Source of the DNA: Trileptium ribeirensis
Lineage: Eukaryota; Nematoda; Enoplea; Enoplida; Thoracostomopsidae
Assembly: GCA_030248225.1 (NCBI GenBank)
Contig: JASANE010026875.1
Span: 57,730 to 121,729, forward strand
DNA: 64,000 bases
Reading direction: 5' to 3'
Shown here: positions 22,701 through 34,673 of the stretch, piece by piece
How positions within the stretch are numbered: position 1 is the stretch's first letter
How the letters are laid out: each line of letters starts with the position of its first letter
Notes under the pieces: generated by a model
Seen by the model: only the letters and a program-made list of their open reading frames with translations
Database searches by the model: none
What the model was told of the DNA's origin: nothing
Position numbers and translations under genes: made by a program

Positions 22701-25700
22701 ATCCTACGAAGAATCTGGTAAAGCTTCAACAAAATTCCTGGACTACTTCTTGAGCTATGTCAAATTTTTGCTTTGAGCGAGCTATCCTACTGTCGAGGCG
22801 AAAGATTAACAAACTTTGTTGTAGGTCGATTTAATTTATTATTCAGTTCAAAAGCGCATATCTCTATCAATATCGTAATAAAATCTCAGCAAAATTCCTA
22901 CGTAAACTGATCTGTTTTTGGGTTGCTAATAATAAGTGCCCAAAGTGCTGCTTCAGATCTGCATAGGTTCAGCGTAGGTAGAATCATGAACAAAATTGTA
23001 TAATCAAACTCGATATAGAAAACTTGTCTAAGGATGGTATGTTCGTTATTCTAATATAAATCAAGAAAGTTTTTATTTAACCTCGGTCGGCTTAAATGTG
23101 TTTCAACTCCTAAATCCACTCAGGAAATAATGTAAAATGCTCTATACGCGAGTGTAGCGATTGTTTGTACCTTAACTCAATGACCAAGGGAGGTTCAAAA
23201 TGACTTCGACTTTGGTAAGGCAAAATTTCCCGAAGCTTAACCATGGGTGGTCGGACCGCCGTGACGGATGGACAACGAGAACTAAAGGGACGAAAACGTG
23301 CGTAAGACAAGCAGCAGTTACCGAACTATTCTACTATACTATTCGTTAGGTCATTCCGGTGACAGCTAAACCAGGGCTCCTTCACTTACTTACATACTGG
23401 ATCTTTCGTCATCCATCCACCACCCATAGGCGCGACCACTCCATCGAAAAGCCAAAGTAAGAAAAGAGAAAAGTACAAAACGAAATATAAAACTGTAAAC
23501 TAATTTAATACTAAAGCGAGAGAGAGAGCCGGTACGTAAAGTCGACTTCACTGCCGAAGTCAGACTGCACTCTCTAGTTTAGCCAGGACAGCTAACCTCG
23601 ACTATTTCCCAGTCTTTAACCAATAAGAAACAATCTAATAGAAACAAGAGTCTCTAAATTTTAAGCAATAATCCAATGAAGTTATAGTTGCAGCGGTTCC
23701 ACTCCAAAAAAGTGCGGAGGGTCAATTAAGGATATCTATAGGGTCGTAAAACTTATTACTCGGCTTGAAGATGCCAAGATTTAGCAAACTTTTAAGCTAA
23801 AAGTGCTTCTTCAGTACTTTTGCGAAGAAATGCCCTACATTTGAAGGTAAAATCAATCCATAACCGTCAATCATTTCTTATTAGTAAAATTTCGTACCAA
23901 TTTAATCCAATTTCAAATAAGTTTCATATAAAGTTATATATACCTTAATATTTGATCGATCGATATATCAAAGTAAATTCCTATATTAGCTATAGAGCGT
24001 CCTTTAGTTTATTCCGAAGACTTTTAGAAGTTTCCGATACTTACATATTTATAAACCTTATATTTTATATAAGAATTATATTAGTTTATAATTCGAAATT
24101 TCGAATTTTCAAATCAAATTATATAAAAGTTATATTTACTTAATAAATATAAATATATATTTTGATATAAAGTACTCTTAAGCTTAGAAATTCGATATAA
24201 AATTAGTTAAGCTTGATAAGGTCAGACTTATTTGCTTAAGAAGCTCGCAAAGAGGCTTCTCAGTATTTGGACAACAGAATCCAGCTAAAGGTATAAACTT
24301 TATTTGAACTTCATATAAAGTTAGTATAAACCGGCGATTATTTGAATTCAAGACTGTTAGCTTATGACATACAACTCAGCTTTCTATGGTGTTTATGATG
24401 AATTATAAATACATTCACCAAGCAGCCGGCGCGATGTAAACACTAATAAGAACATTATGCCAAACTTGATATAAACTTAATATCAACCATCTTATTTACT
24501 TAATAAATAAATGAATTTCATATTAAGCTATATGTATTTATTCCATATAAACTGATATATCAACATATATACTCATATATTCGGGATCAGCGTCCGCAGA
24601 AACAAGACGCTGCTAAGTACACATACATTGGTAAAAGCACGTAAAAAGGGCTTCCATTTTTTCGATTGACTCCAGTGCGCCAAAAGGGCTGCGAAACTGG
24701 AGTCGGCCGTCCAAGCCGAGCATCTTGATACGTAACACGTTAGGCTTCTGATTAGAAAAGGGAAACCGGTCGTCTTGGGCGACCCCATCGTAGTTTTCGA
24801 TAAATAATTGAAAAGTTTATGAGACTTTCACGGGTTCAGGTTGCTTTTTTGTGAAGAGGTTTATTTTGTGTCCGATTTAATGAGACGAATCCAATAATGG
24901 GTCACACGCTTATCGTGAAAATTCCTTCAAATTTCAGGGGGTACGGTACCCAGGGTGTGCACAGAGGATCTAATCCGGGCTCGAACAAAAGCCTCGGGCC
25001 CAAAGAATCTAAACATAACGTTTATATAATCGTATGTCTATTTATTGTTAAAATAGCTAATTAAACGTATTTACAATTTTCATTCAAGTTCCAGAAGTAT
25101 ATATAGTTATTCCCTATATAGTTATTAAGTCCATGGTTCCCGGTCGTATTTCCAAGGACCGGTCTCATTGTAAAGACCCAAGAATTCTTTATCGAAAATA
25201 TTTAGCTCTCAGTTTACGATTTCCCAACGGTTCCGGAGTTAAGGGGCGAAGCCGCAAAGACCCTCAATTCCGAATAATAGCTATAATAACGCTATAATTC
25301 AAGTGTATAGCAATCGATATATTCATGGAATTATAATATAAATTAAGTATATAAATGGAGGCTTTTATGGCAAAAACACATGGCATGGTACGGTGAATAA
25401 CAACAATAACAATACGGTACTCATGTGACCATGTTACAATAATGATATCAGCCCGTTATGATCATGAAAACGTCGCCGGTGCAGACCGAAGTATTGGAAA
25501 TACATAAGTATATAGTGAGGGAGTCGGGCATAGCGGTTCCTGAAAGGTTACGCAACGCGTAGTGACTTTAACTGGGCGACGACAGGGTCGCGCACAATAG
25601 GTTCATTGTTTCGGGAAGGTCGGTGTATGGTCTAAAGTTGCACAAGAAAAGTCATTGGTTTCGTATCCTCTCTAACCATACACTGGAGCGGGCAGAGCGC

Positions 25701-28700
25701 ATCAACTTCCTTCAACGCCATTGTCGTCGTGGGTTAGCCTTAAGAACAGTTTGATGACAAAAATTCGTAAATGTTATCCATTAGGCTGTGGACAGGATTA
25801 ATCTATCTCGTAACGATCCAGCATGGATCTGTTACATATCTTAAATTTTTAAGGGGAAATTATTTGACTCCCTAGTTGGGGTGGGAATATTAAATAGTTG
25901 TTCGAGGGGAATTCTAGGTTCATATCACAGGATACGTCCTCTCTAGGTGTTTTACCTAAATGCTCGCGGTTTCAACATTAATTCTCGTATTGTAATTTCT
26001 CCTATGACTCACCTACAAGTGTAATAAAATATAACAAATCTTCCTGCTGTGTATTATACTCACAACATACTACCAATAAGTACGAATATTTTACCGCAAC
26101 TCGGGGAACATTAGCTCCGCCGAGAACGCAACAATTGATTTAAAGTGCATTGGAAACACTGCGACTATGCTGTAGTACCACTTAAGCTTTAATTCACATG
26201 AATACACATGAATATGGATACGTATGAATTTCTAGAAACCTTATCAGAATGCATTAAAGCGCCTTAAAACAATGATTTGAAAAGACTGCGTTATTTGAGG
26301 CATTTTTAATTTAGTTTGCAAGCAAACACAGGTGCTATTATAAAAACAATAATCAGAAAAGTTGAAGCTAGCAATAAAACGAATTAGAAAAATAATCATT
26401 TTTAGGACGGTGCCGTTGAGATAAGGGTTACGACTCAACGAGGTGACTCTGACAAAATAATATATCCTAAGCTGACGCTGCAGCCTTAGTAGGAACATTG
26501 TTCTCGGATACGTTACCAGATTGTTTTTCAACTTTAATCCTGATACATTGAAATTCATATTCGGTGAAACGAGGTTGAAACTGCAGCACGCGCTAGAAAT
26601 CTCGAGAGAAATGTAGAAAGAGCGAGTTCAAATCAGTAGCGAGCGAGTGGCTCGCTCAAAATTTCCAAATTAATGAAACAAATTAATAACAAATTCGATT
26701 TTTAGATGAAATTTCTTTCGAGCGAGTGTTGAGCGAGCGACAGTCATTTTTCCCGTGCACTATTGTAATGTGTAGGACAAATTTGCTAAAATTATAAACT
26801 ATTGACATTGTTATTTTGCAATAAGTCCACAAATTTGGAGCCAATTAACGTCTGAGCAAGCCATACTCTGCTGGCCAGGCAGTAACCGGAATTCCGTTTC
26901 CGGCGAAAATCGTGTTCCGGTTACAGTTCCGGCAAAGGGCAAAAACCATACCGCAACCGGAATTCTGGTTTAAAAAATTTTATTTAAAATTTTCCACATT
27001 TCTGCTTCATCTGTGGCCCAAACATATGTTTTATACATATATACAGCCCATAGGCCCATATATTATATAGAATGATCAAATCCCAATACATCCAAGCAAA
27101 AGAAAAGATTATCGCAGCAATTTAACGTGTCAAGTGTAAGTAGGACGCATAATTTTAGTAAGAATTTTTCATCTTAACCTGCAGGAGTTTGTTAACAAAA
27201 GTAAGCCAGGTCGATGATTGTTGCAACTATTTTACACATTCAGAAGTCTGCGGAGTATGTCCGAATTAAACCGGTCCAACTCAGTAACAGAGTATGGATT
27301 GCGTAGAAGTACTTAGTGTAAGATTGGCTAACATAAATTGCGCCAAGCACCAGTCAGTGCGCTTGTAAACATTGTAAATCAGTCTACATTGAAGTAAAGT
27401 AACGTTAGAAACTGCTTTCTTGGCAATGAACTGTATTTTTTGAACTGTGCGAGCAGTATCACAGTTTGTCTCATTTATAGCATTTTGATTAGAAAGTTAT
27501 CATTATGATCTAACTGGCGGGCACTGTTTGCCCAACACTAGCCTAAACAATGTCTCTGACCACTGATCAAAAATTACCTTCTTTTATTTTCTTTTAGAAC
27601 CATACAAACCAATAATTTCAAGTTTTGTACAGAACAAAATCTAACAAACGTATGTGGTAGTAAAGAGACGCGACTGGAGACAGAGCAAAGGTGTATATTC
27701 TTCGCTCCATGCGTTGTAAGCACTTTGAATTTGACGCGGCGTGTAGTGGAAGACTTTTTTGCTCTGTGTGTCCAAAAATCTACATATTGATCGATAAATA
27801 AACATTATTAGCTTCCTCAGCATCTTTAAAGTTTCAGAAAGGCAATAAGGCCATCGCAATACATTAAGGTTAACGAAAAAATTATTTTTAATACATTTTA
27901 AATCCACTATACCTACATTTCTTCCTTCATCTGTTTTACTATATATATGTTTCGAAAACCAGGTTCCGGTTCAGGATCCGGTTTTAATGAACGGTTCTGG
28001 TTGCTGCCTCCGGTTCAGGTTATTCCCTGCTGCTGGTATACCAATTTAATCAAGTTTAATTAGCAGAATGCACCCAGTCAGAGAAAAGGTCAGTTATAAG
28101 AGAAATGTACACATTTTGACCAGATTTATATATTCGCTTTGCGTTTTACAAGAAAATAATAATTGTTTAGAGCATTTGCACAAATGAGCGCTGTTCGCTC
28201 ACAACTTTCTCGTGCGGAAATAAATTTTTACTATGAATATTAATAGTTGTCTTTGTTCGCTATCTGCTCGCTATTCGCTCGCTCGCTCGTTAGGCGATGT
28301 GAATGCTATAATTTCTGTTTCGGGTTTTCATGTGCTCAAAAACTCATCAGTTGGCGCTTTCAAACTGGGTGCCTCCCCTCGGTCTGTCCTCCATTTCGCA
28401 CTCCAAAAATTTGGGCGCTTTCCACTTAGATTTTTAAGCTAAAAATGCGAAAAACGTTTTTACAGTTTTCGCAGCTTTTACAACTTTCCGATGAGGAGGT
28501 CTCATTTCGTACCTAACTCCCCCGGTCTGGGAGAGTCCATGGACGAGCCAAATCAGCGGGCATAAAATGTGTATTTGGAAGACATTTGTAAAAATTTGTA
28601 AAATATTTAAGCAAAATTTTTAACCCGAACTTCGGATTAGGCATATAGTACTTGTCTTTTGACGGAGCCGGAACATGGTTTTGGCCAGAACCAGTGTTTC

Positions 28701-31700
28701 GGCTACTCCGTGGTGTGCTGCCGCTTCTCCAAATTGTAGATGCTTGTTCGTGCCTCGCGTTAAAATTTGGAACCCATTGGTCCAATTCCCACGGTCGAAT
28801 CTTTGTGCTTTTTTCCGATAAATAACACCTTCAGATTATACAAAAAATGTCAATATTTTTAACTCCATTACAAAAGATTCATTTAAAATTACGTAAAAAA
28901 TTGTCAAAAATTGCTTCGAACCTCAATGACACGTTCTGACACGTGTATTAAAAACTATATATTAAATATTTAGTTATTTGCATAGAAAAAGTTTGGATTG
29001 CGGTTTTCCAAATAGAGTGAGGGCCCATGTGTCGTGTATCAACCTCCCTCAGTTCATACCCCCAAGTAAATTTGGTATTCCTTCAGTTCTTGCCTCCAGG
29101 TACTTTCCTGTGCGGCTAAAAATTGGCGAATTTCATTTGTGTGCCTAAAACATATGCAAATTATTCGCTATTATGCCTAAAAATCCCAAAATGTTACCCT
29201 GTGGTTCCAAAAATAGCTTAAATTTTCCCCTTCTTACAAATCAGGAATTGCAATCAGTCGTTAAATTACAGACATTGACGTTTTCTGACAGATACGGTGC
29301 TTCATGGTCCCCCAGAATAACTGTGGGGATTTGTCCCCAAGTATTTTTAGAAAAAAACCGTTCCAAACTGAGGACTTACATGTTCTTACCAGGCAGGCAT
29401 TATTTTGGTGGTTTGGGGAAGACATTATTTATATTTACTCGTCCAAGCGGAATAGGAGAGTGGGCGACTCATTTGTTGCTCCTTATTTGCTTCTAGGTAA
29501 TATAAGCTCCAATATGGGCTCCAATGTAAGCCTGGCAAAGTTTTTCAGGGAATGGAGAATCCAATAGTGAACAATTTTCCTTTGAAAAGGTAAAATAAAA
29601 AAATTTAAAATCCACAAATTGATTTGTCAAAACTAAGTGGAATAAATTGGTATTTCTCAATGGTTTTAAGACTTGCACCTGAAGGATATTAGGCCTTTCA
29701 AACAATAAATTAAATGGGCTCAGTAGTTATTAAGGAGTTCAACGGAAGTACGAACTGACCGCGGTGCTGAGCTCCCCCCTCTGACGAATAAAAGGCTTCG
29801 CTTCGATCCAATCAATTAGTCATGTCTAGCTTATATTGATAAAATATGTAGCATATGGTAACTTCTGGAATTGTACATGTCTCCACTTCTCAATCTTAAT
29901 ACATTATTATAGAGTAAAGGGTTAAACTAACTTCCAAAAGACGTTGTTTGTTTTTGAGCCGCAACAAAGTTTCGAATCACCATTCTCCGCTGAGCAACAA
30001 GTTGCTCATACCGTTGCCATAACATATCGAGCTGAACCAGCGAATTGGGATCCAAAGCAAACCTTAATTATAACATATTTTCTGTGATTCATAATACATA
30101 TTATGTGGTATTTGAAATGAAAAAATCTTACATCGACGTGACACAAGTAGTAAAGTAATGGTACAATCTTTGACCAAAAAATGTTTGCAGTAACCACAAT
30201 TAAGACTGTTGGTTGATACCACTTTGTATGAAAGACAAACAGGAATTGAATAAATTAAATTTTTCATTCAAAAGTTTCTGACGTCTCCACTGTGGCGCTA
30301 AAAGACATTGCAGCATCAAGGTTCGGTCAATATAGTCTCATACGTTACGATTTGCAATTTTCACCATACGCAATGAAAATACAATAAATCTTAGTAATTT
30401 ATTGTTATCTGTTTTCCGACGGTCATGTTATGTGTGTGTTTACATAATTTAGCTTTTTGTGGATATTTGTAGCTTATATCCCGTTCAGCAACAGAATTTT
30501 ACAGTTACTGACTGAAAATACTTAATAGACTATTTTTGCATAAAAACAATAATTAAAGTATAACCACAATACCAGTAATATTTTCACTATTAGAATGGTT
30601 CTTCCGTAAAGAATTACTTTTGATACATAGTGGTTAAGACAGCTTTCATAATAAAACGTTATCCGAGCTTCCATTATACTGGTGCTAATGCGGGAAAATA
30701 GGAAACAGCTGAATTCTGGAAAATAAAGAAAAGTACACATTCGATGCGTCCAAACCTGCACCTTAGTTATTTTCGCTTTTAAAGAATACATCCATTGCTC
30801 GAAATCATTGGCAGTAATTTATTATCACCTATTTTTGAGAGTCTTAGTACATTTTTTAAGTTAGCTAAATTAATAACTTCGAAGCGCGGTTGAAACAGAG
30901 CGAGAGTGGTTGCATCCAATGGTCATTTTGTGCACTCACTTGTAATAGGCTTTGTGTTTGATGTATATACTACATTAAAACCTTTGTAACCGTGATCCCG
31001 TTGAAAACCTTAAAACCTCTTTGACACTAAACACATCGAAGACAACTGAAAACGCATGAAGTATTCGTGCTAGCTCGAGATAACCAAACCACCGTATCCG
31101 GCATACTCAAAAATCTATTCATAGAACACTTTCCATGCCCTGTAGACAATATATAACCAAGACACTGAAGACAAGCTACATTATACTCTGGCGATCAGAT
31201 TCATTCACCCTAAACCCATTGAAAATATCTGAAAAGGCATGAAATATTCGCGTTGGACTCTAAATAATCAAACCGTCGAATTCAGCGTATTGAAAAAGCT
31301 ATACAGACCATGCTTGGTGCCCTGCACGCAATATATAACCAAAAACTCAATACGTTTTGAAAATCGGGTTCGTAGAATGTAAAACCCTTGAAACCCCTTA
31401 AAAAGGTATAATATATTCACGTTGTGCTCTAGATAGCAATACAATCTTATCCACCATACAACCTAATAGGCACTCATTCGTTGTAAGGAAAAACGCAAGA
31501 ATGTTTAAAAATCGCTAGTTCTGGTAAGAAGTCGACGAACCATATTCGGCCCCACAGCGGTCCTGAGCTATCCAAATTGGGGGCTGGCATTTTTTGGTTC
31601 CCCTGGTTCCAAACAGGTCCCCTCGGGTCATGCCCCAAGGCAAAATTTTGGGCTCCCCCCGGTTCACCGCCTGAGAGAAAATTTTTGAGTTTACAATCAG

Positions 31701-34673
31701 TCTAAAGTACAAAAAATTTGATCAAAATTTGTACTAAAATGCCGTTCTGAAGCCAAAAATTTCCCAAATTTTGTCAAAATTTGCTTCAAAATCGCTTTAT
31801 CTCTCCATCAAAAGAGTTGTGGCAGTGTTTCTGACACGATGTTTAACTATTTTTCTCTTGGCAAAAATGCCCCCCCTGTCAAAATCGGGCGCCCCCGGTT
31901 CGGAACCAGGGCTCCCCCACTGGCAAAATTTTCAGCGAATGGAGAGCCCAGCGGTCCAGCGAGTGGTGCCACAAAAATACAGTTCATGGTCAGAAAAGTT
32001 GTAAACCTCGATGAGCTGGTAATGTCTCGTTGCCCTCGGTATTTCGATGCGAATCCTGCTTCGCGAGATATGGGCTGCGAAAGACTTGTACCTGTATGGC
32101 CAGATTTGGCAAAGAATCCTTAAAACATGTTTTTGTCATTTCGACCCTGAAGATGGGGTCAGAGCTGTTCGGGTTCAACTAAAAGGCAGATTCTCATCAC
32201 TTTTGCTATCGAAAAAAAATTGCCGAAAATCATCCAACCGAAGATTAGTTATGCATGACAGAAACACACACAAAAAAATTTTAACGATTTTCTCACTAGA
32301 ACCCTCAGTGGAAATTTCGGTCGCTCCGTTTGAATAAAGGTCATAACTTAGGAAGAGTGGTGTTATTTCTGCAGATTAAAAACTAGTAACTTTGTCTTGT
32401 GGCCAGGGTATCAAATTAGCAATAACAAAGTATCAACAATACCTAAATACATAAATATAGCATCTACCACTCCAAAATTTAGCTTAATAACCTAATTTTG
32501 TATGGTTTTATGGTCGTGTTGGCGTGCAGGTCTTCGGTACACGTTGGGGTCGAGTGTTCGAACCGTTCTGTATTGTCAAAGCGTTGGGAATGAAGCCATC
32601 GGAGTTTGCATTGAGGGCGCTAGAGGGAGCATAATGAAAATTTCTGTTTTGTCTGTCATTATCACTCATAACTCACCTGCGGGAGGATGCATTTCGACAA
32701 TTTTTTGCTTGAAAGTAAAATTGACGAAGGTGTACCCGTTAGTGCAAACCCACCTTCGAGGTTTAAACGGCAAAAACATACTTTTTAAGGGTTCTTTGGA
32801 AAAAAATCTGGCCATACGGGCTGAATGTTTCGCAGCCCATATCTCTCGAATCAGGAACAGCTCGTCGAGATCAAAAACTTTGTGAACAACAAATTTCATG
32901 TCGAACCAGTCCCCAATTCCGTGTGGATCCCATCATGGACAGTAGGCCCTTTGCTAGTAATATCGATTTTTCAAAATTTGACATGCTACTGTGTGTTTTT
33001 GCTGACAAAGAGCTACTATTAGGTTATCAAGAATGCTGCATACGGTAGTTTTGTTATCCAAAGTCCAACTTGGTTATACTAGTTGCTGGTCTCAGGTGGT
33101 GAATGTAGAATGTTGTATATCTAATTTAGAGCACCGCTACATTGTGCATTAAGAAGGCGGACAAGATGAGCCTAATATAAACCATGTTGCTTTAATAGTT
33201 GATGAAATGTACTCGCTATACCCGTTGTAGGACCATATATATATTATATAAACTTACGATGTGCAACTGCTTAGAAGATGAAGTTACCTGCAATGTGGTA
33301 CTAATAACACCCGTATAGCTCAAGTATTATCGTAAATTTTGTTGTTTTCATGTATTTGGGTCTCATGGGTTCATTTAAAACACTTTCTTGGCCCAACTTT
33401 ACAGTGCAAATAATGCTAACAGCAGCATACTATGCAATGCCTGAACTGCTCTAAAAATGGCATCACGATCACCTACATAGCTCGAGCAGATTGCGAAGAT
33501 AATGGTTTTTTTTCTTCTGGCTACATTTAAACGGATTTTGAGCCAGATACTGCAACCGACAAATTGGATTCGCCTGAACAAACAAAAATAAATATATGGA
33601 TCGGCAACTACGTATACTGTGAGTAATCCAGTGGTGATTAATATTGCAGTTATAACCTATAATAATACCAACATAACTTAAGGTGTCCTTTTATAGTTCT
33701 GTTGACAGAAAGCAAAATAGAGAAAACGATATTCCCTTGGTGAGAACATAATGATCACTAAAAGGCAAATTAAGTACCTATTTGCTTCTTTCCATAAATG
33801 TATTTGCTGAAAATTGCGCGCGTATATCGCGTCGATTTCCTCTTCATCCCAAATCTGTTCCAAAACTTGACCGTTTAAGACTGGCTGAAAATTAAACATA
33901 GACCAATAACCAACAACCACTATCAGTTATATTCTACAGGCGAAGGTCACGAAACTGCAGTCACTTTTTCAAGGAGTCCTACGATCTATACGTACACGAA
34001 AATTCAACCATGCCATATCACTTGGCATCTGATCATCTAAAACCTGTCTAGTCCTGACTTTTCAGCATATATGTGGTTACAATTTATGATTCAAATTACA
34101 AGATATCTCTCACAACTTAATGTGGCACATTTTGAGTTCATTTTCTACATCGAACGATATTTTAACTAATGTACAGAAATCGTCAAAAATCACCAAAATA
34201 ACACGACAACCATGGTAAAAACACGATACTCCATGTTAACGTATATATATCGTGAGAAAACTAATGGCCCTAATATTATAGATTTATCTTATAAAAATCA
34301 ACCGTTTATTATACAAACCGCCACAACAAAAGTGCAGTAACGTACAGAATTAAAAGAAAAATTTTCGACCTTACTGGGCAGCTGAAACTTCTTCGCGAAC
34401 TATACGAGAAAAAAATTGCTTTTATTTTTGACCGTAACTGTTCAATTTTATAAAACTATAAGTAGATGAAAAATGCTGTTCTGCCATCGTCCCCTGCTGC
34501 TACCAGAGCCCATTCTGGGAGGGTAGAAGGAATGAGATGCTGCCACGATGATGTACAACGCTGGCACAGCCTGGTACAGGGTAATACCCACTTTGCTGTC
34601 TCCTGCTAGGTGCCCGAGAAGTCACTGCACGGTGCGGCTCAGTGCAGCATCAACCACATACCAGCTGGTCCAT
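7073..34673 (-). CDS. Host gene with proline-rich and arginine/serine-rich (RS) domains, six coding exons
   Basis: The joined coding exons (34673-34662, 33884-33778, 30062-29932, 18215-17033, 9648-9472, 7703-7073) give 2,241 nt, or 746 aa plus stop. The phase matches at each of five junctions (0, 2, 1, 2, 2), and an in-frame TAG sits 9 nt upstream of the ATG. The N-terminal 80 residues look helical and charged, a polyproline stretch lies near residues 110-140, a long low-complexity Ser/Asn region follows, and the last 210 residues are rich in RS dipeptides with repeated RSRSPP. RS domains are typical of nuclear splicing and mRNA-processing proteins, so a nuclear RNA-processing role is likely. 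I do not recognise the family and see no RRM. The 27.6-kb span comes from TE-filled introns. Confidence 0.8.
7704..9471 (-). other. Intron 5 of the RS-domain gene
   Basis: Non-coding. It includes a run of nine C at 8231-8239, C-rich patches at 8800-9040, and, at about 9105-9410, a copy of the outer arm of the foldback repeat described at 13060-16400. Nothing else is recognisable. Confidence 0.6.
9105..9410 (+). repeat. Foldback-family arm fragment
   Basis: It shares long blocks with 13070-13370 in the same order: the GAGGGCGCTAGG-type end, AAAATCGTGAAAAT, CATAACTCATTTTCGGG, TCAAAATGGCAAAAA, CGGGTACCAG and CATCGAAAAACCGA. The matching opposite arm is absent, so this is a truncated copy. Confidence 0.7.
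9472..9648 (-). CDS. Exon 5 of the RS-domain gene
   Basis: 177 nt. Acceptor TTTGTTTTTAG|GCCGC; the donor ACG|GTACCT is weaker than the others. Its first base completes the Arg codon from exon 4, and its last two bases (CG) are completed by C of exon 6 to give Arg. It encodes a Ser/Gln-rich then acidic segment. A different frame of the same bases is also open but does not fit the neighbouring phases. Confidence 0.7.
9743..10638. repeat. Tandem duplication, two 448-bp units
   Basis: Unit 1 is 9743-10190 and unit 2 is 10191-10638. Both start GTTAAACAAAACTTACATCA and end TATCGTGTTCC. I see only a handful of differences (for example G/T near 9886/10334 and a T/C in the T-rich run), so the duplication is young. 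No ORF lies in it. It sits in intron 4 of the RS-domain gene. Each unit border carries GTT. Confidence 0.9.
10642..12340. other. Intronic sequence without clear features
   Basis: A/T-rich and non-coding, within intron 4. The part 11150-11520 resembles other scattered C-rich/T-rich repeats (31600-31800) only loosely. No gene seen. Confidence 0.5.
12340..12720 (+). repeat. Dispersed repeat, copy 1
   Basis: Shares blocks with 29030-29350 in the same order, including CCAAAAATAG, GACGTTTTCTGAC and GTGC-TCATGGT-CCCC. No coding potential. Family not recognised. Confidence 0.5.
13058..16400. mobile_element. Foldback-like element with long inverted arms carrying satellite repeats
   Basis: The left arm (about 13058-14095) and right arm (about 14625-16400) are inverted copies of each other. 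Both outer ends hold CGGAGTTTCCA followed by an AAAATCGTGA block. The inner parts of both arms are tandem satellite-like units of roughly 150 bp, with recurring phrases such as AACCCATTGAAAA, CTAGATAACCAAA and ATATATAACCAA. A unique spacer of about 500 bp separates the arms. No transposase is visible. Copies or fragments occur at 9105, 30880, 32590, 40215 and 61840, so it is a dispersed family. Confidence 0.75.
16442..16704. mobile_element. Tc1/mariner-type MITE with TA duplication
   Basis: 263 bp flanked by TA on both sides (16440-16441 and 16705-16706). The ends are inverted repeats of about 30 bp starting CAGTTACA and containing AGAATTAAGTGC. The interior has several near-palindromic CGTTTAAACG words. 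No coding capacity, so it needs a transposase from elsewhere. It lies about 40 bp from the right end of the foldback element. Confidence 0.75.
17033..18215 (-). CDS. Exon 4 of the RS-domain gene (proline-rich and disordered)
   Basis: 1,183 nt, the largest exon. Acceptor CATTTATAG|GTGAATC and donor ATTCCCAG|GTATTA. It begins with a proline-rich block (PPLPPEPPLPPD core) followed by about 300 residues rich in Ser, Asn and Asp with no recognisable fold, probably disordered. The open frame continues upstream into intron sequence to 18330, but the acceptor and the phase of exon 3 place the true edge at 18215. Confidence 0.8.
18216..22400. other. Intron 3, first part: no recognisable features
   Basis: A/T-rich, with only short chance ORFs on both strands lacking motifs or coding bias. 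I see no repeats with other parts of the window. Confidence 0.5.
22400..22960 (+). repeat. Degenerate tandem repeat, about 155-bp period, four units
   Basis: The phrase AAATTYCTGGAGG or its degraded form recurs near 22421, 22573, 22731 and 22891, each followed at similar distance by a CTTTCAGGTCG-CGGG or related block. It lies inside intron 3. The units have diverged strongly, so it is old. Confidence 0.55.
22960..26000. other. Intron 3, middle part: A/T-rich, no gene seen
   Basis: Between about 23900 and 24560 the phrase ATATAAAGTTATA and close variants recur irregularly. Nothing else stands out and no ORF has a recognisable motif. Confidence 0.5.
26007..26060. repeat. Relic duplicate of the intron 3/exon 4 boundary
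   Basis: About 52 bp align at roughly 85% with 18207-18260, which contains the acceptor of exon 4. The duplicate keeps a pyrimidine-rich tract and an AG followed by GTGA, but sequence similarity stops just inside the exon and the copy has no open continuation of the gene. Confidence 0.5.
26876..28029. mobile_element. hAT-type non-autonomous element, copy 1
   Basis: 1,154 bp with short terminal inverted repeats: CAGGCAGTAACCGG at the left and GGTTATTCCCTG at the right. Target duplication CTGCTGGC/CTGCTGGT (7 of 8). The ends are packed with TTCCGG/CCGGAA words. It is colinear with copies 2 and 3 but the most diverged of the three. A minus-strand ORF at 27641-27907 has counterparts in the other copies, but shows no transposase motif I can name. 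Confidence 0.85.
28030..29931. other. Intron 3, last part
   Basis: Non-coding. It contains GCTCGC-rich words near 28190-28290 and, at 29030-29350, the second copy of the dispersed repeat found at 12340-12720. No gene seen. Confidence 0.5.
29932..30062 (-). CDS. Exon 3 of the RS-domain gene
   Basis: 131 nt. Acceptor ATAATTAAG|GTTTG and donor TTTGGAA|GTTAGT. It encodes a charged, probably helical stretch with a W-x-R-Y motif. The single base left over joins the GT of exon 4 to form a Ser codon. Confidence 0.8.
30880..32335 (-). repeat. Foldback-family arm, truncated copy
   Basis: Matches the right arm of the 13058-16400 element in the same plus-strand order, from the GTGGT-CATTTTGTG inner block through the satellite units to the outer AACGATTTTCTCACTAGA-type end. 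About 400 bp near 31560-31960 is unrelated C-rich sequence inserted into it. It lies in intron 2 of the RS-domain gene. The left arm is missing. Confidence 0.65.
32590..33090 (+). repeat. Foldback-family outer arm, truncated copy
   Basis: Matches 13070-13550 in the same order (GAGGGCGCTAGAGG, CATAACTCA-CTGCGGG, GCAAAAACATA, CGTCGAGATC, CAAAGTCCAACTTG). It faces away from the arm ending at 32335, so the two outer ends lie back to back with about 250 bp between them. Confidence 0.65.
33091..33777. other. Intron 2, 5' part: no features
   Basis: Non-coding A/T-rich sequence directly downstream of exon 2. Nothing recognisable. Confidence 0.5.
33778..33884 (-). CDS. Exon 2 of the RS-domain gene
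   Basis: 107 nt. Acceptor TTTAATTTTCAG|CCAG and donor AATAG|GTACTT. It encodes an acidic, helical-looking segment and leaves two bases of an Arg codon, completed by the first base of exon 3. Confidence 0.8.
33885..34661. other. Intron 1 of the RS-domain gene
   Basis: 777 bp between GTATGT and TTTTCAG. Its first 180 bp, next to exon 1, are clearly more G/C-rich than the surroundings. Otherwise featureless. Confidence 0.6.

Noticed and set aside
27641..27907. Minus-strand ORF in hAT copy 1 as a transposase gene
   Set aside because: Shared with copies 2 and 3 because the DNA is shared, but short, broken differently in each copy and without a recognisable hAT domain.
33778..33920. Start of the RS-domain protein at the ATG at 33897 just before exon 2
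   Set aside because: Possible in frame, but it lies in the polypyrimidine acceptor tract. Exon 1 gives an ATG with matching phase, a good donor and an upstream in-frame stop.
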